Positions 8,966-16,792 of a stretch of 64,000 bases of DNA are shown piece after piece. The notes beneath the pieces are model-generated. The model was not told where the DNA came from. It did no database searches and saw nothing but the letters and a program-made list of their open reading frames with translations. Numbering within the stretch: position 1 is the first letter of the stretch; the number at the start of each line of letters is the position of its first letter. The translations under genes were made by a program, and so were the position numbers. Origin of the DNA: Chryseobacterium culicis. Lineage in GTDB: Bacteria; Bacteroidota; Bacteroidia; Flavobacteriales; Weeksellaceae. The stretch lies in NCBI RefSeq assembly GCF_900108365.1, contig NZ_FNWQ01000002.1, positions 558,001 to 622,000 of the forward strand, read 5' to 3'.

Positions 8966-9191
8966 GTCGAAAAACGCTTATTTAAAAGGCTTTGCAGATG
9001 GTTTTCCTGATGGTTATTTTTGATGTTTTTCCCGTTTTGATGAATAAATAAAGTGCCATACTCTATATTTTATACAAAAAATTCAATACTAAAAAAATAT
9101 CATTACGAATCATTGAAATGCTAAAAAAAGAAAAAAATAAACCAATTTTAACCAAAAAAGAGACTGTTCTGAGCTTTTATAGGCAACTCAA

Positions 9192-9223
9192 TAAAAAATG
9201 CCGGACTTTTTAAAGCCCGGCAT
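9192..9223 (-). terminator. terminator of paralogue 2
   Basis: On the minus strand, ATGCCGGGCTT pairs with AGTCCGGCAT (9199-9223), followed by a TTTTTTAT tract. Confidence 0.8.
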
Positions 9224-9246
9224 CCCTGTGAAAATAATAAATATCT

Positions 9247-9954
9247 CTATTTAAATTGATAAGCCACTCCAATTTGAAGGGCATTATTTCTTATTTTATT
9301 TTCGTAAAGATTGTCCTTAAAAAGATCCGTGATCCCTGCGCTGAATCTTGCGGTCACTCCAAAATTCTGAGTAAAATAATATCCTGCTCCAATACCAATC
9401 CCTACATTAAACCTGTTGTAAAGCTCCATGGGAATTTTATTCGAAAAGCTTTCGTTACGAATGGTTACAGAACCGCCGAATGTATCTTCGGTTTTTAGAT
9501 CTCCTTCCGATTTTCCGCCCAGTAAATATCCAAATTCAGGACCCGCTTCCACATAAAGCTTAGGAAGAATATTATACTGAACCATTACAGGAAGAACAAG
9601 ATAATTCAGATTGGTTTTATAACTGAATTCCCGCTTTACCAGATAACCGTCTGACAGAGAAGCGTAGGTATATTGTTGTTCTGTTTTGGATCCCATCTGG
9701 CTAAAAAGAAGCTCAGGCTGTATACTGAATTTTTCTGCAACGGGAATAGTAACAAATACCCCAACATGAGAACCCAGTTTTATTTTTTCATTATTGTCAC
9801 CGTAATCGCTGTTGCTATTGCTGAAAGTTGATGCATTGAATCCTGCTTTTACCCCAAATGTAACAGGAGATTTTGAAGCGGTATTCTGCTCTTTTTTCTG
9901 AGCATTCATAAAAAGTGATCCGGCTAATGCCAATCCTAGAACAATGTTTTTCAT
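9247..9954 (-). CDS. outer-membrane beta-barrel protein, paralogue 2
   Basis: 235 residues. Signal peptide MKNIVLGLALAGSLFMNA, then the same strand order as its neighbours: VTFGVKAGFNASTFS, FSIQPELLFSQMGSK, LYVEAGPEFGYLLGG, NVGIGIGAGYYFTQNFGVTARF, and the C-terminal LQIGVAYQFK. Predicted to sit in the outer membrane as a small barrel. It has its own -24/-12 promoter (9980-10000) and terminator, so it is a single-gene unit. Confidence 0.88.
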   Translation of the reverse strand: MKNIVLGLALAGSLFMNAQKKEQNTASKSPVTFGVKAGFNASTFSNSNSDYGDNNEKIKLGSHVGVFVTIPVAEKFSIQPELLFSQMGSKTEQQYTYASLSDGYLVKREFSYKTNLNYLVLPVMVQYNILPKLYVEAGPEFGYLLGGKSEGDLKTEDTFGGSVTIRNESFSNKIPMELYNRFNVGIGIGAGYYFTQNFGVTARFSAGITDLFKDNLYENKIRNNALQIGVAYQFK

Positions 9955-9979
9955 GGTTAAAGTTTAAAATTTTCTTTTT

Positions 9980-10000
9980 TGCAGCAAAACATCTGCCACA
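9980..10000 (-). promoter_or_regulatory. sigma54-like promoter of paralogue 2
   Basis: Minus strand TGTGGCAGATGTTTTGCTGC: GG and GC are 10 nt apart. Transcription start is expected near 9972, 18 nt before the ATG at 9954. Confidence 0.55.
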
Positions 10001-10033
10001 AAGGTAAGAAGTGATAACAATCATACTGAAAGC

Positions 10034-10067
10034 GAAAAAGTCAGGCTTAAACTAATAAACCTGACTT
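10034..10067 (-). terminator. terminator of the orphan transcription unit
   Basis: Minus-strand stem AAGTCAGG / CCTGACTT (arms 10060-10067 and 10038-10045), then a T tract at 10039-10035. No annotated gene ends here, which is why the unit upstream is of interest. Confidence 0.65.
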
Positions 10068-10292
10068 CTTCTATTGAAATCAAAATGTATCTAATTATGG
10101 AGCAAAACTTTACGTATTTGCTTTGCACTTTACAATGTCACACAACTTAATGCAGTTCCCGTTAAAAGTTTAAAATGGTAATAGTTAGATGTTCAGTATT
10201 GAAATTTAGATGAGCTTTCATCTGAATTGATACCAATTTCATTGTAAAAACAGAAACCATAAACTGGAAATTTCCGTAGTAAAGTACAATCA
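10067..10292 (-). ncRNA. candidate sigma54-dependent small RNA
   Basis: Bounded by the -24/-12 promoter at 10301-10320 (start expected near 10292) and the terminator at 10034-10067. The total transcript would be about 250 nt. It contains a 43-codon frame (10162-10293) whose first ATG coincides with the predicted start, so the RNA could be non-coding or could encode a tiny protein from an internal ATG at 10260. Confidence 0.4.
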
Positions 10293-10293
10293 T
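10162..10293 (-). CDS. possible 43-residue small protein (low confidence)
   Basis: Reading from ATG 10293 the frame encodes 43 residues (MIVLYYGNFQFMVSVFTMKL, then mostly hydrophobic and polar residues, ending TITILNF). The ATG at 10260 would give 32 residues with a leader of about 32 nt. I recognise no family. The only support is its placement between a promoter and a terminator. Confidence 0.2.
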   Translation of the reverse strand: MIVLYYGNFQFMVSVFTMKLVSIQMKAHLNFNTEHLTITILNF

Positions 10294-10300
10294 TACACTG

Positions 10301-10320
10301 TACGCAAATTTCTTGCCAAA
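10301..10320 (-). promoter_or_regulatory. orphan sigma54-like promoter
   Basis: Minus strand TTTGGCAAGAAATTTGCGTA has the GG-N10-GC spacing. It points towards 10290 and below, where no ordinary gene starts for 340 bp. Confidence 0.6.
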
Positions 10321-10333
10321 AAGATTTATACAA

Positions 10334-10364
10334 TAAAAAAAGCCGGATTATATTTAATCCGGCT
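10334..10364 (-). terminator. terminator of paralogue 3
   Basis: Stem AGCCGGATT (10341-10349) / AATCCGGCT (10356-10364), followed on the minus strand by a run of seven T. Confidence 0.85.
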
Positions 10365-10406
10365 TCGTATTGCTTAGAAAAGGGCTCTTCAAAAGCTCCT
10401 TTGTTC

Positions 10407-10994
10407 TTAGAATTTGTAAGCTAAACCTAACTGGAATACTCCGTTTTTAGCTTTATCTTCAGATAAATCGGGTCTATTTTTGGCAACATCTGTTAAACCT
10501 GCAACGTATCTTGCCGTAATTCCAATATTCTGAGTGAAGTAGTATCCTGCACCTAGACCAATTCCAAAGTCAAAAGTTTTGAAAATGTCTTTAGCATCTG
10601 CCGAATTTGAGTTGTTCTTGAATTTTGAATTTACGAGAAAACTAAACTGTGGTCCTGCTTCCAAGTATAGGTTTGGCAAAGCATTATATTGAAGCATAAA
10701 AGGGATTGAAATATAATCCAGATTGACCTTCGTATCACTATTAGCCTTAAATTTTGCACCCATTCCGCTGTATAATACTTCCGGTTGTACAGAGAAATCC
10801 TGTGCTACTGGAATGTTGGCAAAAACACCACCATAAAATCCAGCTTTTGAATTCAAGTCACTGTTAGAAATATTTGAGATATTAAGACCTGCTTTCAATC
10901 CAAATCTAACTGGAGAAGATGAAGCAGTAGAAGTCTTCTGAGCGAAAGTGAAAGTACCTGCTACTAAAGCAAGACCTAAAATTAACTTTTTCAT
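10407..10994 (-). CDS. outer-membrane beta-barrel protein, paralogue 3
   Basis: 195 residues, the shortest of the four. Signal peptide MKKLILGLALVAGTFTFA, then RFGLKAGLNISNIS, FSVQPEVLYSGMGAK, LYLEAGPQFSFLV, DFGIGLGAGYYFTQNIGITARY and the C-terminal FQLGLAYKF. Closely similar to the copy at 11196. Its promoter region has the TTTGGCA element but GT instead of GC at -12. Confidence 0.88.
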   Translation of the reverse strand: MKKLILGLALVAGTFTFAQKTSTASSSPVRFGLKAGLNISNISNSDLNSKAGFYGGVFANIPVAQDFSVQPEVLYSGMGAKFKANSDTKVNLDYISIPFMLQYNALPNLYLEAGPQFSFLVNSKFKNNSNSADAKDIFKTFDFGIGLGAGYYFTQNIGITARYVAGLTDVAKNRPDLSEDKAKNGVFQLGLAYKF

Positions 10995-11042
10995 AAGTTT
11001 TTATTTTAATAGTTTTTAAGTTTTATTTAACATTTCATTACG

Positions 11043-11062
11043 TAACAAAATGTATGCCAAAA
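11043..11062 (-). promoter_or_regulatory. sigma54-like promoter of paralogue 3 (weaker -12)
   Basis: Minus strand TTGGCATACATTTTGTTAC: the -24 TGGCA is intact, but the -12 dinucleotide is GT. Start expected near 11033, 39 nt before the ATG. Confidence 0.45.
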
Positions 11063-11123
11063 TTTAAAACCTTTGCTAACCCTTTATATTTCACCTCTTT
11101 TTGGATGTTAATTTTTTTAACAT

Positions 11124-11156
11124 AAAAAAAAGATCAGACAAAAAATTGCCTGATCT
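11124..11156 (-). terminator. terminator of paralogue 4
   Basis: AGATCAG / CTGATCT arms (11131-11137, 11150-11156), extended by CAA/TTG inside, with a T tract on the minus strand. Confidence 0.8.
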
Positions 11157-11195
11157 TTTCTATTGAATATAAAATTTGTTAGTGAATGTGTCAGC

Positions 11196-11843
11196 TTATC
11201 TGAATTTAAAAGCTAAACCTACCTGGAATACATTGTTTCTTACAGCGTCACCAGAATTGTTTTTGTAAATATCAGTAAGACCTGCAGTATATCTTGCAGT
11301 AAGTCCTAAGCTAGGCGTAAAATAATATCCTGCACCAATACCGATACCAAAGTTAAACGTCTGGAAATCGTCCTTATTAAGACTTGAAATCTGTGTGCTG
11401 TTGCTGTTGTTAGTTGAGCTTTTCAGTTTATCATTAGCGCTTACAAGGAATCCAAACTCCGGACCTGCTTCAAGGAAAAACTCTGGAGTTGCATTATACT
11501 GGAACATTACAGGTACTGCAACGTAACCTAGATTTCTTGAATATTCACTTTTATAATTGTTTCCAAGAACGGTATATTCTCTGGTTACTTTTGAACCTAA
11601 GTCGTTATAAATAACCTCAGGCTGTACACTGAAAGAACTTGCCAAAGGAATATTAGCAAAAACTCCTGCGTTAAAACCGATTTTTGACTTAGAATCACTT
11701 AAATCGGCACCATTAGATAATGAAGATACGTTCATTCCACCTTTTACCCCGAACGTTACCGGATTAGTAGGTGTGCTTCCTGTTTGTTGAGCGAATGCGA
11801 ATGTTCCTGCAGTTAACGCTAATCCTAAAATTAACTTTTTCAT
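11196..11843 (-). CDS. outer-membrane beta-barrel protein, paralogue 4
   Basis: 215 residues. Signal peptide MKKLILGLALTAGTFAFA; strands VTFGVKGGMNVSSLS, FSVQPEVIYNDLGSK, FFLEAGPEFGFLVS, NFGIGIGAGYYFTPSLGLTARY; C-terminus FQVGLAFKFR. It has its own promoter and terminator like the other copies. The array looks like a series of tandem duplications that kept their promoters. Confidence 0.88.
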   Translation of the reverse strand: MKKLILGLALTAGTFAFAQQTGSTPTNPVTFGVKGGMNVSSLSNGADLSDSKSKIGFNAGVFANIPLASSFSVQPEVIYNDLGSKVTREYTVLGNNYKSEYSRNLGYVAVPVMFQYNATPEFFLEAGPEFGFLVSANDKLKSSTNNSNSTQISSLNKDDFQTFNFGIGIGAGYYFTPSLGLTARYTAGLTDIYKNNSGDAVRNNVFQVGLAFKFR

Positions 11844-11922
11844 AACTTTAATTTTTTAATTTTACTCTTTCTAATTTTAAATTTTACTACTGTTCAGCAT
11901 TTTCAGTTGAACGCAGAGTATC

Positions 11923-11942
11923 TTTCAAATTGCTTGCCAAAA
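11923..11942 (-). promoter_or_regulatory. sigma54-like promoter of paralogue 4 (weaker -12)
   Basis: Minus strand TTTGGCAAGCAATTTGAAA, identical to the paralogue 1 promoter except GA at -12. Start expected near 11913, with a leader of about 70 nt. Confidence 0.5.
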
Positions 11943-11965
11943 ATATTTTTTATGAGTAAAATCAA

Positions 11966-11993
11966 TAAAAAATCACTTAGTGTTTAAGTGATT
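11966..11993 (-). terminator. terminator after aroB
   Basis: AATCACTTA (11971-11979) pairs with TAAGTGATT (11985-11993). A/T tracts on both sides allow either direction. Confidence 0.75.
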
Positions 11994-12113
11994 TTTTAAA
12001 TAATATACTGATTATTAAATTGTTGTGGTTTTAAATAAACATTTGTTTAGATAGGGTCTAAATTGACAATTTTGTTAAAAACTCTATGTAAAGCAGATTT
12101 ATCTTTCTGAAAA

Positions 12114-13163
12114 TTATTTAGCATCATTCAATTTTCTGTAAAAAGCTAATGATTCAAGGATATTTTCCTGACTGCACTGATGGTCATAAGTACAGGAACC
12201 GATTCCGGAAAGCAGAGAGAAGTTGATTTTGCTGTCTGTATTCTTTTTATCATTTAATAATAATGCTGTGATATCTTCATCTTTAAAATCACTGATATCA
12301 AGATAAGGATAGTATCTCTGAATATTTTCAACGATAGTTTTTGCATCTTCTTCAGAAATAAGATTTTCAAGATAAGCCAGATGAGCTTCTGTAATCATTC
12401 CCATGGCAACAGCTTCCCCGTGAAGAATAGGATTTTCCTGCTGCAGGCATAAGCTTTCTACGGCGTGGCCAATGGTATGCCCGAAATTCAGTGTTTTTCT
12501 GATGTTCTGCTCATGAAAATCCTGATCTACAACAAGCTGCTTAATATTCATCGAAGTCTGTATATGCGGAATAACGGTTTCCACCTCCAGCTTACGGATC
12601 TGGATCAGCTGATCCCAATGATTTTTATCCGCAATTAAACCATGTTTCAGCATTTCTGCAAAGCCGCTTCTTAATTCTTTAAAAGGGAGTGTTTCTAAGA
12701 ATTTCGGGAAAATAAAAATCTGTTCCGGAAAGGCAAAAGTTCCCACCATATTTTTATAATGCATAAGGTCAATACCTGTTTTTCCTCCTATAGATGCATC
12801 ACACATGGACAAAAGGGTAGTAGGAATGTTGATAAACTGTATTCCTCTTTTGTAGGTAGATGCTACAAATCCTCCCATATCAGTAATTACACCGCCGCCA
12901 AGATTGATAACCAGTGCTTTTCTGTCTGCCTGCATTTCCGTAAGAATTTCCCAAAGCTGATTGGCTGTCTGGATATTTTTCATTTCTTCCCCGGCTTCAA
13001 TCTCTAAAATTTCAAAGCCAAGATCTGTTTCCATGTTGCCTAAAAGAACAGGCAGACAGTATTCATGTGTATTTTCATCTACAAGGATGAAGATTTTGCT
13101 GAAATTTTTTCCGTGAAGAAACGTATTGAGTTGAGAAAAATTATCGTTTAATATTGTTATCAT
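12114..13163 (-). CDS. aroB: 3-dehydroquinate synthase (AroB)
   Basis: 349 residues, normal length. It converts DAHP to 3-dehydroquinate in the shikimate pathway, using NAD and a divalent metal. Motifs: NLGGGVITDMGGFVAST (NAD loop), FINIPTTLLSMCDASIGGKTGID, and the metal ligands in LNFGHTIGHAVES and LHGEAVAMGM. Alone, divergent from the pseudouridine synthase gene. Confidence 0.96.
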   Translation of the reverse strand: MITILNDNFSQLNTFLHGKNFSKIFILVDENTHEYCLPVLLGNMETDLGFEILEIEAGEEMKNIQTANQLWEILTEMQADRKALVINLGGGVITDMGGFVASTYKRGIQFINIPTTLLSMCDASIGGKTGIDLMHYKNMVGTFAFPEQIFIFPKFLETLPFKELRSGFAEMLKHGLIADKNHWDQLIQIRKLEVETVIPHIQTSMNIKQLVVDQDFHEQNIRKTLNFGHTIGHAVESLCLQQENPILHGEAVAMGMITEAHLAYLENLISEEDAKTIVENIQRYYPYLDISDFKDEDITALLLNDKKNTDSKINFSLLSGIGSCTYDHQCSQENILESLAFYRKLNDAK

Positions 13164-13242
13164 CTTCTATTGTATGTAAAGTTAAAATGTAAACTATATT
13201 GCAAAGTTATGATTCTTAATTTTTAACTCGTAACTAAATTAC

Positions 13243-13250
13243 TATCTTTG
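13243..13250 (+). promoter_or_regulatory. -7 element for the pseudouridine synthase gene
   Basis: TATCTTTG fits TAnnTTTG and lies 14 nt before the ATG at 13265. Confidence 0.5.
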
Positions 13251-13264
13251 CAGAAATTTTTAGA

Positions 13265-14443
13265 ATGAGCAGAGATAATAATAATTCAGACAGACCAAAG
13301 AGACCAAGAATTTCAACCAAGAAAAGTTCTGATGATTCTCGTGCTTCCAGATCTGGAAATTCTTCAGGATCAAAGCCTTTTAAGAAACCGTTTGCTAAAG
13401 ACGGAGGAAGAAAAGGGGCAGAACATCAGGGATCCAACTCAAGATTTGAAAAGAAACCTTTCAAAAGAAATACAGACAGCTTCGAAAATTCCAGTGACGA
13501 TTTCGGGTCAAAATCTGAAAAAAAGCCATACATCACGAACAAGAGTGAGAGCTATGAGAAAAAATCTTTCGGAAAACCTAAGAGAGGCGGAAAAAATTTC
13601 GATACAAGAGATAAGTATGAAAGAGGCAGCCTTAAATACGGAAGAAGACCTTCTGGCGGAGATGAAAGAGACGACAGAGCAAAATCTTTTGTACAGAAAA
13701 GAAGGTTAAATAAAATTGACAAAGATGTCCATAAAGACACGATCCGTCTTAATAAGTATATTGCCAATTCAGGAATCTGCAGCAGGAGAGAAGCAGATGA
13801 CCTTATCACGCAGGGACTGGTAGAAGTGAACGGAAAAGTAGTTAACGAAATGGGATATCAGGTACAGAAAACGGACAGGGTAGTCTTTGACGGACAAAGC
13901 ATTACTCCGGAAAAACCTGTATATGTACTTTTGAATAAGCCCAAAGGTTATATTTCTACGACAAAAGACGATAAAGCAAGAAAAACTGTAATGGACCTTG
14001 TAGCGAATGCTTCTCCTTACAGACTTTTCCCGGTTGGAAGACTGGATCGTTCTACAACAGGAGTTATTTTATTGACCAATGACGGTCACATGACAAAAAA
14101 ACTGACACATCCATCTTTTGATGCCAAGAAGATTTATCATGTAACACTTGATAAAAAGCTTACTGGTGAAGATCTGCGTCTTATTGCTGAGGGAATTCGT
14201 CTTGATGAAGGTTTAGCCGTTGTAGATCAGATTTCTTACATTGAAGGAAAGCCTAAAAACGAAATCGGAATTGAAATCCACATCGGATGGAACCGTGTTA
14301 TCAGAAGAATTTTCCAAAGATTAGGATATGAAGTAGAAGCTTTAGACAGGGTAATGTTTGCCGGGTTAACGAAGAAGAATATCAAGAGAGGGCATTGGAG
14401 AATCCTTACCGAACTGGAAGTAAACAACCTTAAAATGCTTTAG
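13265..14443 (+). CDS. 23S/16S rRNA pseudouridine synthase (RluB/RsuA family) with long basic N-terminus
   Basis: 392 residues. The first 155 or so are low-complexity Lys/Arg/Ser/Gly-rich and probably disordered RNA-binding sequence. An S4 domain follows (RLNKYIANSGICSRREADDL, about 159-205), then the catalytic domain with the motif PVGRLDRSTTGVILLTNDG, where D is the catalytic aspartate. It isomerises uridine to pseudouridine in rRNA. RluB versus RsuA subtype cannot be set from sequence alone, although R-x-I-R-R-I-F is RluB/E/F-like. Confidence 0.9.
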   Translation: MSRDNNNSDRPKRPRISTKKSSDDSRASRSGNSSGSKPFKKPFAKDGGRKGAEHQGSNSRFEKKPFKRNTDSFENSSDDFGSKSEKKPYITNKSESYEKKSFGKPKRGGKNFDTRDKYERGSLKYGRRPSGGDERDDRAKSFVQKRRLNKIDKDVHKDTIRLNKYIANSGICSRREADDLITQGLVEVNGKVVNEMGYQVQKTDRVVFDGQSITPEKPVYVLLNKPKGYISTTKDDKARKTVMDLVANASPYRLFPVGRLDRSTTGVILLTNDGHMTKKLTHPSFDAKKIYHVTLDKKLTGEDLRLIAEGIRLDEGLAVVDQISYIEGKPKNEIGIEIHIGWNRVIRRIFQRLGYEVEALDRVMFAGLTKKNIKRGHWRILTELEVNNLKML

Positions 14444-14531
14444 AACAGTGATGGGCAAAAATTGTGAATGACATATTCAGAATTAGAGCTTACATTATTC
14501 TTTCAAAAAGTATTATTCAGGATAAAGAACA

Positions 14532-14560
14532 AAAAGCGCAGAAATATATTCTGCGCTTTT
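14532..14560. terminator. bidirectional terminator
   Basis: AAAAGCGCAG (14532-14541) and CTGCGCTTTT (14551-14560) form a 10-bp stem between two convergent genes. Confidence 0.85.
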
Positions 14561-14610
14561 CTATTGTCGTAAGGAATGAACTTAAGCTTCATAGCCCATC
14601 ATAAAAAGAA

Positions 14611-15216
14611 CTAGCCCAACACGGTTACTCCTTTTTCAATCATGTCGTAGATTGCATCTCTGGCGTTGTCGGGTTTTACATTAACAGCGCGTGTTCCATT
14701 GAAATGAAGACACGTTACATATCCGCTTGCCACAGCGTCCTGCGCCGTAAATTTCACACAATAGTCTAATGCTAAACCTACAATTTCAACCAATTGAATA
14801 TCATGGTACTTCAGGAAATCGTCCAGCCCTGTTTTCATAAAGTGATTGTTATCCTGAAAGCCGCTATAGCTGTCTATTTCGATATTTTTACCTTTTTGTA
14901 CAATATGGGTTACTTTGTCTCTGTTCAGATCCTTGTGAAATTCGGCCCCGAAAGTTCCCTGAATACAGTGGTCCGGCCACATAAACTGAGGAACACCATT
15001 TAAAATAATACTTTCTCCTACCTTTCTGCCATTACTGCTTGCAAAGCTCTTATGGCCCGCCGGGTGCCAGTCTTGTGTAAGAACAATCTGATCATATTCA
15101 TTTTCTTCCATCAAAAGGTTGATGTAGGGAATAATTTCGCTGGCTCCAGGGACTGCAAGTGCTCCGCCTTCACAAAAATCATTCTGTACATCGACTATTA
15201 TTAACGCTTTTTTCAT
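14611..15216 (-). CDS. pncA: nicotinamidase / pyrazinamidase (PncA)
   Basis: 201 residues. It hydrolyses nicotinamide to nicotinate in NAD salvage. The catalytic triad is visible: D9 (IIVDVQNDF), a lysine near 108 (QKGKN) and C153 (ALDYCVKFTAQDA). Metal ligands D49, H51 and H55 lie in TQDWHPAGHKSF. Single gene, convergent with the pseudouridine synthase gene. Confidence 0.95.
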   Translation of the reverse strand: MKKALIIVDVQNDFCEGGALAVPGASEIIPYINLLMEENEYDQIVLTQDWHPAGHKSFASSNGRKVGESIILNGVPQFMWPDHCIQGTFGAEFHKDLNRDKVTHIVQKGKNIEIDSYSGFQDNNHFMKTGLDDFLKYHDIQLVEIVGLALDYCVKFTAQDAVASGYVTCLHFNGTRAVNVKPDNARDAIYDMIEKGVTVLG

Positions 15217-15406
15217 ATTTTGAATTCTCGAATTTTTGATAAATTTACAAAACTAATTGGCAAAAATTTGTCCAAAACCGAATTATCGGACAAATAGGCA
15301 ATGTAATTTTCTGATCCTTGTAAAAATAAGTAGACTACAATTTAAAATTATTGGATTTTGCCCGAATCATATGGTGTTGTGAAGTATAAACCAAATATCA
15401 ATAACG

Positions 15407-15414
15407 TATCTTTG
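15407..15414 (+). promoter_or_regulatory. -7 element for the DEAD-box helicase gene
   Basis: TATCTTTG fits TAnnTTTG, 17 nt before the ATG at 15432. Confidence 0.5.
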
Positions 15415-15431
15415 CAGCAAATAAGTATTTT

Positions 15432-16574
15432 ATGTCATTTGAGTCTTTAGGATTATCACACAATATTATTCGTTCTGTTAATAAGTTGGGTTATTTAAAG
15501 CCTTTTCCCATCCAGGAGCAGGCTGTTCCCGTTATTTTACAGGGGAAAGATCTGATGGGAATTGCACAGACAGGTTCCGGGAAAACGGCTTGTTTTGTGA
15601 TGCCGATTTTAGAAAAACTGCAGAATGCAGAAGTTAAGAAAGACCGTAATGTTCAGGTTTTAATATTGGTTCCTACGCGTGAGCTTGCGATTCAGATTGA
15701 TGAAGTTTGCAGGGCTTTCACAGGAAATCTGAAAAGAGAAGTGCGTACAATGGCCGTATATGGTGGAGTTTCTATCAATCCACAGATGAAAGGCATGTTT
15801 GGCGTTGAAGTTTTGATTGCAACACCTGGACGTTTGCTGGACTTAATTGACCACAACGCATTAAGCATTTCAGGAATTAAACATCTGGTGATTGATGAAG
15901 CCGATAAAATGTTCCAGCTCGGATTTGGTGAAGAAATGAATAAGCTTTTTGCTATGATGCCTGCTGCCAAACAGACGATCTTGTTTTCAGCGACTCTTAA
16001 TGAAAAAGTTGATGAAATGAAAGAACGGCTTTCCATTAATCCTACAGTGATTGAAATTAAGAAAGAAGAAGTTGAAATTGATCATATTGAACAGCTGGCC
16101 TACCACGTTTCCCCGGAAAATAAAGGACCTTTTTTAAGATATCTGATTAAAGAAAAGAAGGTTGAGAAAGCACTGGTTTTTGTTTCCTCTACAAGATCTG
16201 CGGATAACCTGGTCGAGAAGCTTAAAAAGAATAAAATAAAGGCTGTAGCTATTCACAGTCAAAAGTCGCAGGGAGCGAGAAGGAATAATCTCGAAGAATT
16301 TAAAGTGAACGGTGCCCAGATTCTGGTGGCTACCGACTTAATCGGCCGGGGAATTCATATAGAGTCCCTGCCATGTGTAATCAATTATGAATTACCGCGT
16401 TCCCCGCTGGACTATATCCACCGTATCGGGAGAACAGGACGTGCTCATGAAAAAGGGACAGCAATCAGTATTCTGACAGATGACGAATTGCAGCATTTCC
16501 GCGTAATTCAAAAGAAAATGGGCAGAAAAGTGACTTTGCAAAGAACAGAGGGTATTGATTTACATGGTTATTAG
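15432..16574 (+). CDS. DEAD-box ATP-dependent RNA helicase
   Basis: 380 residues. All core motifs are present: Q motif (FPIQEQAV), AQTGSGKT, PTRELAIQ, TPGRLLDL, DEAD, SAT, ATDLIGRGIH and HRIGRTGR. It unwinds RNA in ribosome assembly or mRNA decay. Compared with many flavobacterial RhlE-type helicases it lacks a basic C-terminal tail, ending shortly after the helicase core. A terminator follows. Confidence 0.94.
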   Translation: MSFESLGLSHNIIRSVNKLGYLKPFPIQEQAVPVILQGKDLMGIAQTGSGKTACFVMPILEKLQNAEVKKDRNVQVLILVPTRELAIQIDEVCRAFTGNLKREVRTMAVYGGVSINPQMKGMFGVEVLIATPGRLLDLIDHNALSISGIKHLVIDEADKMFQLGFGEEMNKLFAMMPAAKQTILFSATLNEKVDEMKERLSINPTVIEIKKEEVEIDHIEQLAYHVSPENKGPFLRYLIKEKKVEKALVFVSSTRSADNLVEKLKKNKIKAVAIHSQKSQGARRNNLEEFKVNGAQILVATDLIGRGIHIESLPCVINYELPRSPLDYIHRIGRTGRAHEKGTAISILTDDELQHFRVIQKKMGRKVTLQRTEGIDLHGY

Positions 16575-16592
16575 TATCTGATTATCAATAAT

Positions 16593-16627
16593 AAAAGGTT
16601 TCAGTTTTATAGCATTGAAACCTTTTT
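16593..16627 (+). terminator. terminator after the helicase gene
   Basis: AAAAGGTTTCA (16593-16603) pairs with TGAAACCTTTT (16616-16626), with a following T tract. Confidence 0.85.
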
Positions 16628-16792
16628 TAATGAATAAACGGTACCACAGAAATTATTATCGGTATAATTAATGCTTTATTCACCTAAGATTCTTGAATTT
16701 TTGGTAAATTCGCACACGCTGATATCGTCAATTATTCTGATAGATCAGGACCGGACAAATCGGCAGCAATTAAAAATTAAAACCTTTGAATA

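Larger units (their letters stand above)
8884..9246. other. 363-bp intergenic region: promoter of paralogue 1, terminator of paralogue 2
   Basis: It contains the sigma54-like promoter at 8945-8965 and the terminator at 9192-9223 (both minus strand). Nothing else is recognisable in the AT-rich remainder. Confidence 0.6.
9955..10406. other. 452-bp intergenic region holding an orphan transcription unit
   Basis: Besides the promoter of paralogue 2, it contains on the minus strand a further -24/-12 promoter (10301-10320) and a terminator (10034-10067), enclosing about 250 nt without a recognisable gene. The terminator of paralogue 3 lies at 10334-10364. Confidence 0.6.

Noticed and set aside
15253..15272. 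TTGGCAAAAATTTGTCC as a further sigma54-like promoter
   Set aside because: The spacing between GG and the second element is 9 nt rather than 10, -12 is GT and the orientation fits no gene start.
15692..16036. 114-codon frame on the minus strand
   Set aside because: It lies inside the DEAD-box helicase gene in the opposite direction; composition fits a mirror of coding sequence.
16719..16748. TGATATCGTCA and CTGATAGATCAG as Crp/Fnr boxes before the bacillithiol operon
   Set aside because: Half-site spacing is wrong (5 and 4 nt between TGA and TCA instead of 6).
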